64,000 nt of DNA from Xiphydria camelus (Eukaryota > Arthropoda > Insecta > Hymenoptera > Xiphydriidae): NCBI GenBank assembly GCA_963678675.1, contig OY783200.1, forward strand, positions 11,209,431 through 11,273,430, given 5' to 3'. Position 1 is the stretch's first letter. Each line of letters starts with the position of its first letter. Under the pieces are notes generated by a model, which saw nothing but the letters and a program-made list of their open reading frames with translations, did not search any database and was not told the DNA's origin. Both the position numbers and the translations under genes were made by a program. Positions 10,497 through 21,400 of the stretch are shown in pieces.

Positions 10497-10790
10497 TCTT
10501 AAGCATGCTCATAAGCATGCTTTTTTACTAGCCATGTGTATCTGGACCTTTACATAAAGGTCCAGATACAGATGCTAGTTTCGAGCACGCAAGCATGCTT
10601 TTTTCCAGGAAGTGCTCCTAGTAGCATGTATATCCAAGTCTTGCTTGTTTCGAGCATGCTTAAAATAAGCATGATCACAAATCGACCGACGGTTGATTTT
10701 CGAGCATGCTTCCTGAGGCGGGGGTGAAAAGGGGAACACTTATGAGCAAGTGTAGACGGTGTTTGCTAATAAGCATGCTCATATCCGTCG
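10497..10790. repeat. AGCATGCT palindrome cluster with 51-bp hairpin
   Basis: The 8-bp palindrome AGCATGCT or one-base variants occurs about eight times in 290 bp. A near-perfect hairpin (10,528-10,578) begins CTAGCCATGTGTATCTGGAC and ends GATACAGATGCTAG. Related clusters are at 61.56-61.70 kb and 63.68-63.74 kb. Confidence 0.75.
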
Positions 10791-11159
10791 CGTCTACATG
10801 GAGAGAATTTTTCATGAATTTTTACTCATCAAATCGGAGGAAAAATGACTGTGTATCTCAGTAAGCCTGCATCATAACCAAAAAAAAGTTATAATTAAAG
10901 AGTTTGCTGAGGAGAAAGTACTTATCGAAATAAAGAATTATTTCTTCAAGAAAAGATGAAAAAAATTGTCAATGGAAACATTGATTATTAGTCAGAAATT
11001 TATAAAAAATTAGTATTTACGTGAGCACAATTTCCTATGGACAACAGTCAAAATTACCGATACGGACACGGTAAAAATCACCTACTGACAAGGTTGAATT
11101 TATATCAGATCGCTTGGTAAAAATTGATTGAAAGTACTATGTAAAAAGTTCTCAATAGA
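10791..11159. other. Non-coding, AT-rich
   Basis: No gene or repeat boundary is recognised here. Confidence 0.4.
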
Positions 11160-13030
11160 TTAGATAAATTTCATCGTATTTATATAACAGAAATTCTCAA
11201 TATTTAGCAAGTAATCGCGAATTTGGACGCTTAGTAAATAATTGAATTCAATGTGAACTTCATACGTTCTTAGTTTTTCTACTAATGCTTGTAGATCTAA
11301 GAGTAACTCCCAAACTTTATCATCATGGGGGATGAGATGTGAGATAACTAATGGTAAAAAACGAACAAACGTCAACATTTCTGATGCTGACATGACAATC
11401 AATTTTTCCTTTATCTGGTGTGGTGTGATTTTAGATGGTTTATTTTTTTCAGCACCATAATTACATCCACGAATGAGATCATTTAATTTTTCTAAGGTGA
11501 AAAATTTCTTAGTGCGAAGAAAATATTGTATAATTTTCCCCAAGTCATAACGACAAATTCCCTTTAATACATCGTGCACTACATCAACTGACAAATTTCT
11601 CAATGGATGAAAATCATTAATTCCGGACAAAATACACTTTTCGCGAATTCCGGTTTCTTTTTCATTATTTTGTAACACATGCTCATCATAATTTTCCGGC
11701 GTTCGTAGTTCACATTGAGTTTCATCAAGTACATGAGCGATGTCAGTTCTGTTTGTTAAGGTATTTGAATGGTGACAGTCTTATTCAAATTTTTTGCTTC
11801 AGGACTTAGTACAACTGATCACAAACTGTATTACGCACGAACGAAACTTTTGAGTAACTCTGTACTCTGAGCTCCTTGCTACACAGAGACCTCCTGTGTA
11901 CAAATGTACCTCACACATATACACTGCCTGGCCCGATAATCGTGGCAACAGTGCTTCTCTCTCCTTAGAATACCGCTATGTGCCTGCCACTACGTGCCGT
12001 AGTGGGGGCTGCCGCGCCATGCCACTGACTATCCCCTCTCCGGTAGCAAAAGTACTACTGAGTCCCATAGTCACAGGAGAAGGCTAAATCAGCTGTGCGC
12101 ACTGTTGCCACATCATCGTTACTCGTCCCCACCACTTTACAGTTTCAAGAAAAATCTCAGATTTTAAGATATAATTTTTCTGAAACTATATGGCTCAGCA
12201 CTTCCAGTTTTTGTGAACATAATCCTACAATATCATTTTATTCGCCGTTAGTTTTTCTTTAACATTGTAAGATTGGTTCTGTAGTTATAGCTCAAAACGT
12301 CACTGAGGTACCGTCTTTCTACATGTTAGCCATTGAAAGTCAGTGTAGAAAATACTACTTTAAATTAACATTTTCTTTTAAACTACATGGCTCAGCGTTT
12401 TGAAATTTTAGGAATCGATGGGTAATATTTCAGTCTTTTGATTGGCAAAATTTCATGAGATTCGTAAGAAAAACGCAAAACCATGGAAATACCTTAAGCA
12501 AAATCTGCAGAATTTTTTTTGATTAGTACTTTCAGTAAAACATAATAATGTCTGAAGACCTAAATAATTGTCCCCCGATACTAATGCAAGAGAGTTTAAA
12601 ATAGATAGTTTCTTTCTCACCAGTTGTCAGCGTAACTGTAATTCCATTTTGTTCTAAATACATTAACTCATCTTTTACACGAGAGAAGATTACAGGATTT
12701 TTAAAAACTTTCTGGTCTATGGTATTAAATAAAACAAATAAAAATATATTTTCAAGTTTTGATCGATAAGCAGGAGGTAAACATGGTATAGATAAATAAA
12801 CAGCACCACATTTACTAATACCCTTATGAGCCCCTAATGGGTTATTAGTTTCGTAGTCGTCGAAATATAAGCATAATGTGGGATAACAAATTTTCCTGAA
12901 TGATTAGCTCTAAGATTTCTCCACAAAGGACCCTCAATAAAATTAGAAAAAATGGGCGAGTCATCAGATAAAGAATGCATGTAATCTATTGTTTCTTTAA
13001 AAATTCTATTCCCACATCAAGATGTCACTA
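11160..13030 (-). pseudogene. Decayed transposase-like gene (D-x-x-HD-x-L-x-G type)
   Basis: Two coding blocks on minus belong together. Block 1 (about 13,020-12,621) reads SDDSPIFSNFIEGPLWRNL, then after a frameshift near 12,885 YFDDYETNNPLGAHKG and KDELMYLEQNGITVTL, ending at a good donor (CTG|GTGAGA). Block 2 (about 11,750-11,160) reads DFHPLRNLSVDVVHDVLKGI and MSASEMLTFVRFLPLVISHL. I recognise the pair as a protein type widespread in insect and cnidarian genomes as mobile-element genes. Its VDVVHDVLKG motif recalls the D-x-MHD-x-LEG motif of EnSpm/CACTA-like proteins, but the superfamily assignment is uncertain. About 0.9 kb of intron or inserted repeat separates the blocks. The frameshift makes it a relic. 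Confidence 0.5.
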
Positions 13031-13452
13031 TAAGAGTAGAAAATCAATGTGATACATCTGTGTAGTTAAATTGTAGAAAAATATAAAAATAACATACACA
13101 CAGCACGCTTTCGACATTTAATTGCGTCGTAATGCAAAAATGATGCGTAATTTGACTACAATTTTACGTATATCGGTGCACTTTTCAAAGCATTTTATAC
13201 GGTCTTTATATGCCGGCAAAATTTATACAATATACGCGGACGCATCAGTGCACAATTCTGCCGTCATAATGTAGACGACATACCATCAGATGTCTATCTG
13301 GAATACGAAAGTTTCTCGCGTGAGCTCGAAAATCTGGGCCCTCTCTCTCCTTCATTGGCTTCCTCCGTGGGGTCGAAATCTCCGCAAACCCGATCTTTAC
13401 GATTCGGACGGCAAGCCGAAGAATACCACACGAGCGCGACATTCAATCGCAC

Positions 13453-13613
13453 GACGCGTTCGCAGACGAAGAGATCGACGCCGTCAGCAAAGAGCTGCGA
13501 AAGTACGGCATTCAAATGCCGGCCTTCCAGAAGATAGGAGGACTCTTGACGAACGACATGCCAGGCGACACCGCGGCTCTGCACGCGGCCGTAATCGCGG
13601 TCAATCAATCATT
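13453..13613 (+). CDS. IQGAP upstream exon (end of calponin-homology region)
   Basis: The frame reads ADEEIDAVSKELRKYGIQMP, then AFQKIGGLL and DTAALHAAVIAVNQS. This matches the segment that follows the CH domain in IQGAP proteins (KYGIQMPAFSKIGG ... ALHAAVIAIN in human IQGAP1). The upstream boundary is not certain; an acceptor at CGCAG|AC (13,465) would fit, and the sequence before it only weakly resembles a CH domain in another frame. Downstream, the frame runs into TACCCGAGTAGAAAT, whose inverted copy occurs at 18,186-18,200, and reaches a stop. The roughly 100 residues expected between this exon and the exon at 18,425 were not found. It is either an intact exon of the downstream gene with unseen partners, or a piece damaged by insertion. 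Confidence 0.65.
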
Positions 13614-13746
13614 ACCCGAGTAGAAATGCGATCGGGCTTGCCCGATGTAGCATCGGGGCCCGACCGGGCGCTTCTAGGGCATGCCCTACCGGGCGTACCC
13701 GATCGGGGCCCGACCGGGCGCTTCTAAGGCATGCCCTGAAAGCGTA

Positions 13747-14542
13747 TTGGGACCGCTTATTACCGATGGCGGCGCTCGCGGCGCTACGGAAACATGGCGG
13801 ATATTGGCGTATAGCACGCCGCGAACTTCAAATTCCGTTGACCGGTAGGTAAAAGAGTCAAGCACCGCATACCGCATTCATTTTAAGCGTCCCTAATATC
13901 TGATCGGGGCTTGAACGGGCGTTTCTAAGACATGTCCTATCAAATTATTTGTTGTATATAAATGATAAAATCATGCATTTTAACATGGAAGTAATTCTGA
14001 AATATTTATAAATTATATTTTTTGAAATATATTGCAACGGTTCGGCCGTTACAAGACCCTAATAAATAATTATAGATTGTGTGATAAATTTTAACTAGTA
14101 CTATTCTTATTTAGCAACTTTCGCCGGTCTTGTAAAATTAAAATACGGATTGACCCAATAAATCTGATAGTACTATTTAAATTAAATATTTTTTTATTAC
14201 ATTTTTTAAATATATTCTGGAGTAAGTAAAAAATAATTTTCAAAGTGTACATTACAGTCGAAGCTAATGAATTATCGATATAAAAAATATGGCCGATATT
14301 GGCGTTTCGGATTGGTACGCAGGTATTTGAAGTGTTAACTTGCTCCAAGTTTAAAAAAAATGAGCATTTTTAGAACGAGATATAGGTACACATTTATTTT
14401 CACAAACAATTAAATGAATTCATTCGGATCAACTGTATACTACCGGTTGCTGGAATTTGAAGTACGCGGCGTGCTGCACGCCAAATATCCGCCATGTTTC
14501 CGCAGCGCCGCGAGCGCCGCCATCGGTAAATAGCGGTCCCAA
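13747..14542. mobile_element. TA-flanked element with ~104-bp inverted ends
   Basis: The arms 13,747-13,850 and 14,440-14,542 are inverted and about 90 percent identical, starting TTGGGACCGCT. TA flanks both ends. The 590-bp interior is AT-rich and non-coding. Confidence 0.75.
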
Positions 14543-15034
14543 TAGTGATAAATGTGACAGACGCTCCGTATAGTTCAATAATCGTTTGCCGTCTTTTTCA
14601 AAGAATCAAGATAGTGAACGGAAGCAGTGCTTTTTCCCTGGTTGATTGTGCATCAAGAGTAGGAAAGGAGACATCCGTATCTCAGAAGAAGTTCCATCAG
14701 ATAAGTAATTCCTAATTGATCGTTTTAACCTCATTTTAATAAAATCTTTGGACACATATCTTTGTGGTTATTCTATTTTTGTTTTCAGCGTCATAATAAT
14801 GTGCCTGCCCAGGGATTCACGACCCTCCAAAGGGATTCACGACTGCTAAAGAAGTGCCTGGGAAAGAGGTTTTAAAAAATACAGCACTACATGCTTGTAT
14901 CGAAGGTATATGAAGTTTATTGGTTATTAGTACTCGCTAATAATTGTTTCTTTCCACTGTATTTTTTACCTTATAATATTATATTATATTTCAGAGGCAC
15001 TTTTAACAGACCCAGATAGAAAAGTTCCTCCAGA

Positions 15035-15715
15035 ATTGCGGTACAATGCCACCGTAGAAATATCAGGTTCTACCGATACGACGTGCTTCGACAAGGTCTG
15101 CATCAACTTTGGCGGTCTTGACGGCACTGCACTAATCCTATGGCACACTTTTCCACATTATTACGGTAGTATAGCTGCACAGCGTTCTGGTAATAAACCG
15201 TCTTCCTGTACTGACAGTATATATGCAGTTTGCCTCTAATTTAAAATCTCTAGAATTGCTGTACAATGCCACGGTAGAAATGTCAGGTTCTACCGACACG
15301 ACATGCTTCGACAAGATCTGCATCAACTTTGGCGGTATGCAGTAGATTCTCGATTATCCAAGGTAATTGGGACCGAGGGTACCTCGGTTAAAAATAAAAT
15401 TCTGATAATCCGAAGTTCTTTTAAATTGCTAGTGGATGACGAAGAAAAATCCAAAAGGTACATTATACAGTTTTATATTTACTTACATATGTATTTTATC
15501 TTACAAAGAAGTCTTTGATGGATTTTTGAGTTAATTTTTTGCCTCTCTTGGGAGCAGCGATGTTGCAGCAACATCGACACAGGAGTCGCTGGGAGTCAGG
15601 AGAGAGCCCTCAATTGATCCGGAGCCTCGGTTAACTGGGACTTGGATGACCGCGAGTCTACTGTATTGGCGGACTGCACTAATCCTGTGGCATACTTTTC
15701 TATCTGGGAAATTCG
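15035..15715 (+). repeat. Tandem duplication interrupted by a pogo/Tigger-like MITE
   Basis: The segment ACAATGCCACCGTAGAAAT ... ACTTTGGCGG ... GGCACTGCACTAATCC (15,043-15,145) is repeated from 15,258. The second copy is split at its TTGGCGG site by a 0.32-kb insert (15,345-15,667). That insert has ends CAGTAGATTCTCGATTATCC / inverted CAGTAGACTCGCGGTCATCC and TA flanks. Open frames exist but no protein family is recognised. Confidence 0.65.
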
Positions 15716-15779
15716 TGGCAGAAGAATAGCAGATACGACGGAATTGAATTAGGTACAATAATCAAGTAAATAATTACTG

Positions 15780-16234
15780 CAGTACAGCTATACAGCCTTA
15801 TTCAGCCTTATCTCTCTAATCGGCATCAGTGATTCCTCATTGACCGTTGTTACACTAGAGACAAAGAAAAGATGAAATAGAAGTGAGGTACATGTACACT
15901 TCACATTTGACAGGTCGGTGTATAAATTGGAACTTGTAATAGTACGGAAAAGGGAATATATCGGTAAAGAAAAAAATAATAATTAATAATAATCATTTTA
16001 GTATTAAATAATAGTATAATAGTATTTAATAATAATAATTTTTTTCTTTACCGATATATTCCCTTTTCCGTACTATCACAAGTTCCAATTTATACACCGA
16101 CCTGTCAAATGTGAAGTGTACATGTACCTCACTTCTATTTCATCTTTTCTTTGTCTCTAGTGTAACAACGGTCAATGAGGAATCACTGATGCCGATTAGA
16201 GAGATAAGGCTGAATAAGGCTGTACAGCTGTACT
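15780..16234. repeat. Near-perfect palindrome, arms ~208 bp
   Basis: The left arm 15,780-15,987 and right arm 16,024-16,234 are inverted with very few mismatches; the 36-bp centre is AT-rich. The arms contain AAAGGGAATATATCGGTAAA. A further direct partial copy is at 16,271-16,874 and is split by the MITE below. Confidence 0.9.
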
Positions 16235-16298
16235 ACCGTAATAATGTGCCTGCCCAGAGACGGAGAAGAAATGAAATAGAATTGAGGTACATGTACAC

Positions 16299-16802
16299 TA
16301 GATTGATTAAAAAAAACGCTTTTTTCACTAATTCTTTTGGCGGGCACTTAAAATGTTAGTATTTAATGTAACTTTGAATATGTCGCCGGGTGCACATTAT
16401 CACTCAATATTTTGGAGTGTGTAAATCGCTTTTTCTGATTTCCATTTGAATAACACGATGAAATTGTTGAATCATTGGTTTAGTGCTAATTCCTTCTACG
16501 GTAACAAAATTTCCCCGTGAAAAATTAGGAAAATTGAGTTTTAGGTGTAATTGACGTAAAGAAATATTATTTTTAATTATTAAATAAAATCAAATGGTAA
16601 TCACGGGGGAATAAATTGTGCAATTGATTCCCCTATAATGGGACCGTGTTATTCAAATGGAAATCAGAAAAAGCGATTGAGACACCACTAAATATTGAGT
16701 GAAAATGTGCACCCGACGATATATTCAAAGTTACATTAAATACTAACATTTTAAGTACCCGCCAAGAGAATGAATTAAAAAGGCCTTTTTTTAATCAGTC
16801 TA
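16299..16802. mobile_element. hAT-type MITE with 8-bp target duplication
   Basis: The ends TAGATTGATTAAAAAAA and inverted TAGACTGATTAAAAAAA are flanked by ATGTACAC on both sides (16,291-16,298 and 16,803-16,810). The unbroken target is visible at 15,890 as GTACATGTACACTTCACATT. Inverted arms extend about 165 bp. An 8-bp duplication is typical of hAT elements. Confidence 0.8.
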
Positions 16803-16886
16803 ATGTACACTTCACATTTGATATGTCGGTGTATAAATTGGAACGTGTGATAGTATAGAAGAGGGAATATATCGCCCTAGTGTACA

Positions 16887-17222
16887 GGGACCGTTCATTA
16901 CTTACGTAAGGCAATTTTGGTGAATTTTTGCTCCCACCCCCCGCCATGTAAGACAACGTAAGATTCTGATGACAACCCCCCTTCGAACTTACGTAAGATT
17001 TTGATTTACGAATTTTAAAAAAATGTAACTACTACTGACTACTGACTATAGTCTGAGGGTGGGAAGGATTCGAGTGTGTTTCTATGTGAATATGGAAACT
17101 TACAGGTTAAAAATCTTACGTAAGAATTATTCATAACCCCATTTTATTTACCGTAAGATATCGTAAGATTTTCTTGGACCCCTCCCCTCCTGAATTTCCT
17201 TACGTAAGTAATGAACGGTCCC
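16887..17222. mobile_element. MITE with GGGACCGTTCATTACTTACG ends
   Basis: Inverted ends of about 24 bp, flanked by ACA on both sides. The interior has several TTACGTAAGATTTT repeats. Non-coding. Confidence 0.8.
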
Positions 17223-17420
17223 ACAGTAGTATTACGAAAGTATTATGTTTTTAGTTTTAATATTTTAGTATAAATACTGTACCAGCAATTCAAGCGAAAA
17301 GTACATATTATTAGTGCAAGTAGTAATGCAGTCATGGTAGTGCATATTAATAGTGTATGAACACTACTTCACTAGAAATACCTACTAATTAAAAATACGT
17401 AATATTAATATAGGTGTTAC

Positions 17421-17595
17421 ATATCGATACCTTACTTTGAAAACCTCGTCTTTGAAAGCCTATTATGCTTATATTAATAATACAATTCAAATTTGTTAAA
17501 AAGGTTGAGTACAAATGATATAAAACTGTTTTTCTTTGCTACTGCACATTTAAGGAAATTGCACTTACGAGGTTTTCAAAGTAAGGTATCGATAT
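17421..17595. mobile_element. Short MITE with 29-bp inverted ends
   Basis: ATATCGATACCTTACTTTGA at 17,421 is inverted at the right end, continuing through AAACCTCGT in both arms. Non-coding. Confidence 0.8.
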
Positions 17596-18424
17596 ATTAA
17601 ATATATATGATTTCAATCTTCTTTGTTAGGATGAAAAATTGAATCGCTTTACCTTACTAACTATCAACTTTTGTTATATATTATTTTTGGCCCATGTTCG
17701 GACAATACTTTTTTTAAGATTCCATTTTTATCTACAATAATGTCCTATTTCGATACGAGACAAAAGTTTATATAGTAAATGACAAGATAATATCGATTCA
17801 AATTTTCTTCCTAGAAAAAAAAGTGAAATAAGTATTTGTTGTATATTCATAGTTTAAATTTCCGACTGAAAATGTTTGCATTACTCTAATGTAATATATT
17901 AATTATAAAATAAATTTATAACATTTCCTCGGAATTATTGCTCTTATTTAGCACCCTTCCATTTAAAATTAGTTTGTGGTTAATAAAATTTCGACGAAGC
18001 TGCCAGACAAAAATCGTGCTAGGGCTCTGATCGGGCAGCCCTGTTGGGCCCCGATCGGGTTTGCCCGACAAGGCCCTCATCCCCAAACCGCGTTACAAAA
18101 GTCATCGGGCCCTGGTCGGGCAGCCCTGTCGGGGCCCTATCACGGATCGGGCGTGCCTCGTCGGGACCCGATGAGCGCCTTATCCAGATTTCTACTCGGG
18201 TATCCGACGAGGTTCGTGCACGTAACGAAAGAAACGTTGCCGCTGACGCGAAGAAGCTTCTTCCGGTGTTAACGAATTTACGATGCAGAATTGTTATAGA
18301 AAAAGATATCACCCGAAGAAAGGGGGGGGGGGGGGGGGGCAATCCTTCCTCATCTTCACTGCCGCAGTATAAAGCAGTGGCATGAAAAGTCATCCTTACG
18401 CGTCGATCGAAACGTTTCTTCCAG

Positions 18425-21400
18425 CACGTCTCGCGCGAAAACGCAGATTCTTATAGAGACGCGCTCGGACGCTTGACGCAGAGTCCCGAATGGCAGAGAG
18501 AATATCCGGAGAACGGTCAGAGCTGGCGCGCCTTGCTGCGAAAGGCGATCGATTCGGCAAACGAAGCTGCTGATGCATCTCGAAGAAGTAAGTGTCTCTT
18601 TTAGGGCTTTCACACACAATTGGAAGAATAAGAATAAGCACTGTCGCGTGGAGCAATCTAATGGTCCCACCGATATTTCCTATTTGTCTACTTCTCGTGA
18701 TCTTTCCGGCCATGTTAACCGCTGCCGATTATTGCCGATACAGCAGCTTCAACTGCATTCAAAATTGCGAGCATTAAAAGTTCCCGATTCATTTTGTTGC
18801 GTTTAAATTCCTTTTAGACATTTCCAAGTGGCGATCATATTGGGAATAGTGATAAGGAAGTTTGTGCCACTAATGATTATATGGCTTTACAGGACACAAT
18901 GCTTATACTTATTCTTCTAATCGCGTGACGTAAGATTCGCCGCCGCTACGAATGTCCATCATTCACAGGAGATCAAGCCGTCCAAGCGGTAAACGCGAGA
19001 TTGCAGAACGGAACGCAAGACGAATTCTATCGGGCCTTAATCAGACAAGACCTGGGCTTGGCGAGTCGCATTGACGAGTACGCGACTGCGTTGTATTACG
19101 AGGAAATGAGAGTCGACCGTGCAGAATCCAAGGTATGCGCATAAATCGCAAAACGTAGAGAAAAGCATCGCGGTACACGGAAAATAATTTCACGCGTCTC
19201 TCTCGCAGAAGGACCTATCCTACGACGACATAGCAGCGAGCTTACGCGTACTCTCGGTGATAGCGGCGATCAGCAAAGCGGTCGATACCGCGAATCCTGA
19301 ACTGGTGTACAAGGCTCTGAGTAATCCCGACGCTTACGTTTGCGTAAGTAGAATATGTGCAGTATTCCAAATTAGAGGTGCGCCTAAAGTCATTAGACGA
19401 ATTGTCAATGCTGAATTTCAGCGACTGTCATTGACAGTGAGACATTTTCAGCCAGTAACACAACAGTTATTACTGCCAGCTATCAACCTAACTACCAGAT
19501 ATACGATTGTAAAATTGTCTGTCGTCTGATTAGTTTTGGCACACCTCTAATTTGGATTAGTATACACTGAGAGAAGTAATTGCTGGTGCTAAAAAAAATG
19601 TTTTCTTCGCGCGAAACAATATTTAAGAAACTCGAGTAATTGTTTTTCTTTTTTTCGCGCAGGAAGAATTTCTTAAATCAAGAATATGTATTCTTTGACC
19701 AAAAACCTGCATTTTTAAACATTTCTAAGATCATTATGTTCTTGATTCAAGAAATATCTGTTCGACATTAGCAATTATTTCTCTCAGTGCATGGCGCGTC
19801 GAGCGTATTTCACGCGAAAATCCAAAACAGTCCGCTTAGAAATGTGTCTTTATCTAATTGCGCTTTGATCACTTTCAGGATCTGGACGAGGAGAACAGAG
19901 TCAAGTATAACCGAGCACTGGCGGCGGCGCGACGTCAGAAGATATTGGTGGGAGAAGAATGCACGCTGCTCACGTACATGGACATTCAAGAGTGCATCGA
20001 TCTTGTCAACAAGCAGTGCGAGGAGGATACCGAAGGTACGTTTCTGAACGATCCTACACTGAGAGAAATAACTGCTACACTCTCTGAGAGAGATGATTGT
20101 TACTGTCAAAACTATCTTTCTTGAATCGAGAAAACATGATCTTACAAATTTTTAAGAATACAGACTCTTGGTAGAAGAATTAATATACTTGATTCAAGAA
20201 TATCTTCATCAGGACAAGAAATTACAAATATCATCTTGCACGAGGCAAATCATGGCTTGATCCTGGAATTAATTATATCATATTTTTTTGATTGAAGAAA
20301 ATATTCTTTTGGAACACCAACAATTATTTCTCTCAGTGTACAATCGCACCACTGTACACGAATCCATGGAACAGTTTCGCTATAGCCCCGTCGGGTTGTC
20401 TTTCGTCTGCACAGTTATTCATCTACTGAGGAAGCTGAATGACGCCGTAGTGGAGAGCAATCGACGGGATCTCACGAAAGCGCTTCAGGAGGTTTCGTCG
20501 AAATTGCAAACTCCTGTCTGTCCGGACGACGTATCGCTGTACATCATCTTATTTAAGAAATGCTTCGAGGAGAACCACTCGGACGGCTCCGAATTGTGGC
20601 TGGAAGATATCGAGAGTGTATCGACGACCGTCGCTTCGGAAGCGGAGGAGGTGCAAGACGGTAATTTCCCTCATGGAACAGCACCGGGTCTGAGCGCTTC
20701 CCTCTCCGGTTAAGAGAGTACCGAGTAATCCGTACGACCACGTTTTTCAGTCTGCGGTTTGCTGAGGGAAATCAACGTGGCGCTCGAACGGAACGACACA
20801 CTCTTCGCGATCAAGTGCATAAGGGCGTTGGACATAAAGGTGTCCGACAAACTCGGAGGACGGTGCGTCGAGGCGTTGAAGAGCTTGAAACGAGACAAGG
20901 TTTGCAAAATCCGTTCAATCTGTGGACGTGTCACGTCACTAACGCCAAAAAGTCGTATATGACGTTTTACGTCCTTTTGTCATTGCAAAAGCCGAAACTG
21001 TTTATAAAAAAATTTTTTCTCGCAATTGATAGAAATACGTAAAAGTGCTGAAATGGTAAAATAAAAATTTGAAAAACTAAAGGTAAAAAGGACATACCGT
21101 ATAAGACTAAACTTATTCGCCAGGAAAGAAATTTAAATCACTTTTTTTGACTTACATCGACATAAGAGACTTTGTTGCTGATATAAGAATATAATCTTCA
21201 AAAAAAAGTATTATATAAATGTGAGCTAAAAGCTCATGGATAATGAGATAACAGTATTTCAAGTTTCTTTCCTTTGGAATAAAGATGCTTAAAAATACGC
21301 TCTTTTAAGATCACTTTTCGGTACAACACGACTTTTTGACATCAGTGACGACGCGGTATGTTCGGAACAAGAAAAAAGAAAGAAAGTTACCAAAATTGTA

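Larger units (their letters stand above)
13614..18200. mobile_element. Repeat-laden block bounded by inverted TACCCGAGTAGAAAT
   Basis: The 15-bp sequence TACCCGAGTAGAAAT starts at 13,612-13,614 and reappears inverted ending at 18,200. Next to both ends lie GC-rich subterminal repeats of the GGGCCCGATCGGG type (13,630-13,735 and 18,010-18,180). This suggests one element of about 4.6 kb, later invaded by the MITEs listed below. No transposase gene is recognised inside. Confidence 0.45.

Noticed and set aside
13290..13727. 145-codon plus-strand frame over the IQGAP exon
   Set aside because: It is in a different frame from the recognisable KYGIQMPAF segment and runs into GC-rich repeats; a possible weak CH-domain likeness at its start is too slight to use.
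14860..15240. Two-exon gene joined at 14,906 and 14,993
   Set aside because: Plausible splice sites exist, but the frame enters a tandem duplication and matches no family; left as repeat.
18044..18385. 113-codon frame ahead of the first in-phase IQGAP exon
   Set aside because: It crosses the GGGCCCGATCGGG repeats and a poly-G run; it does not match the missing IQGAP residues in any frame I tried.
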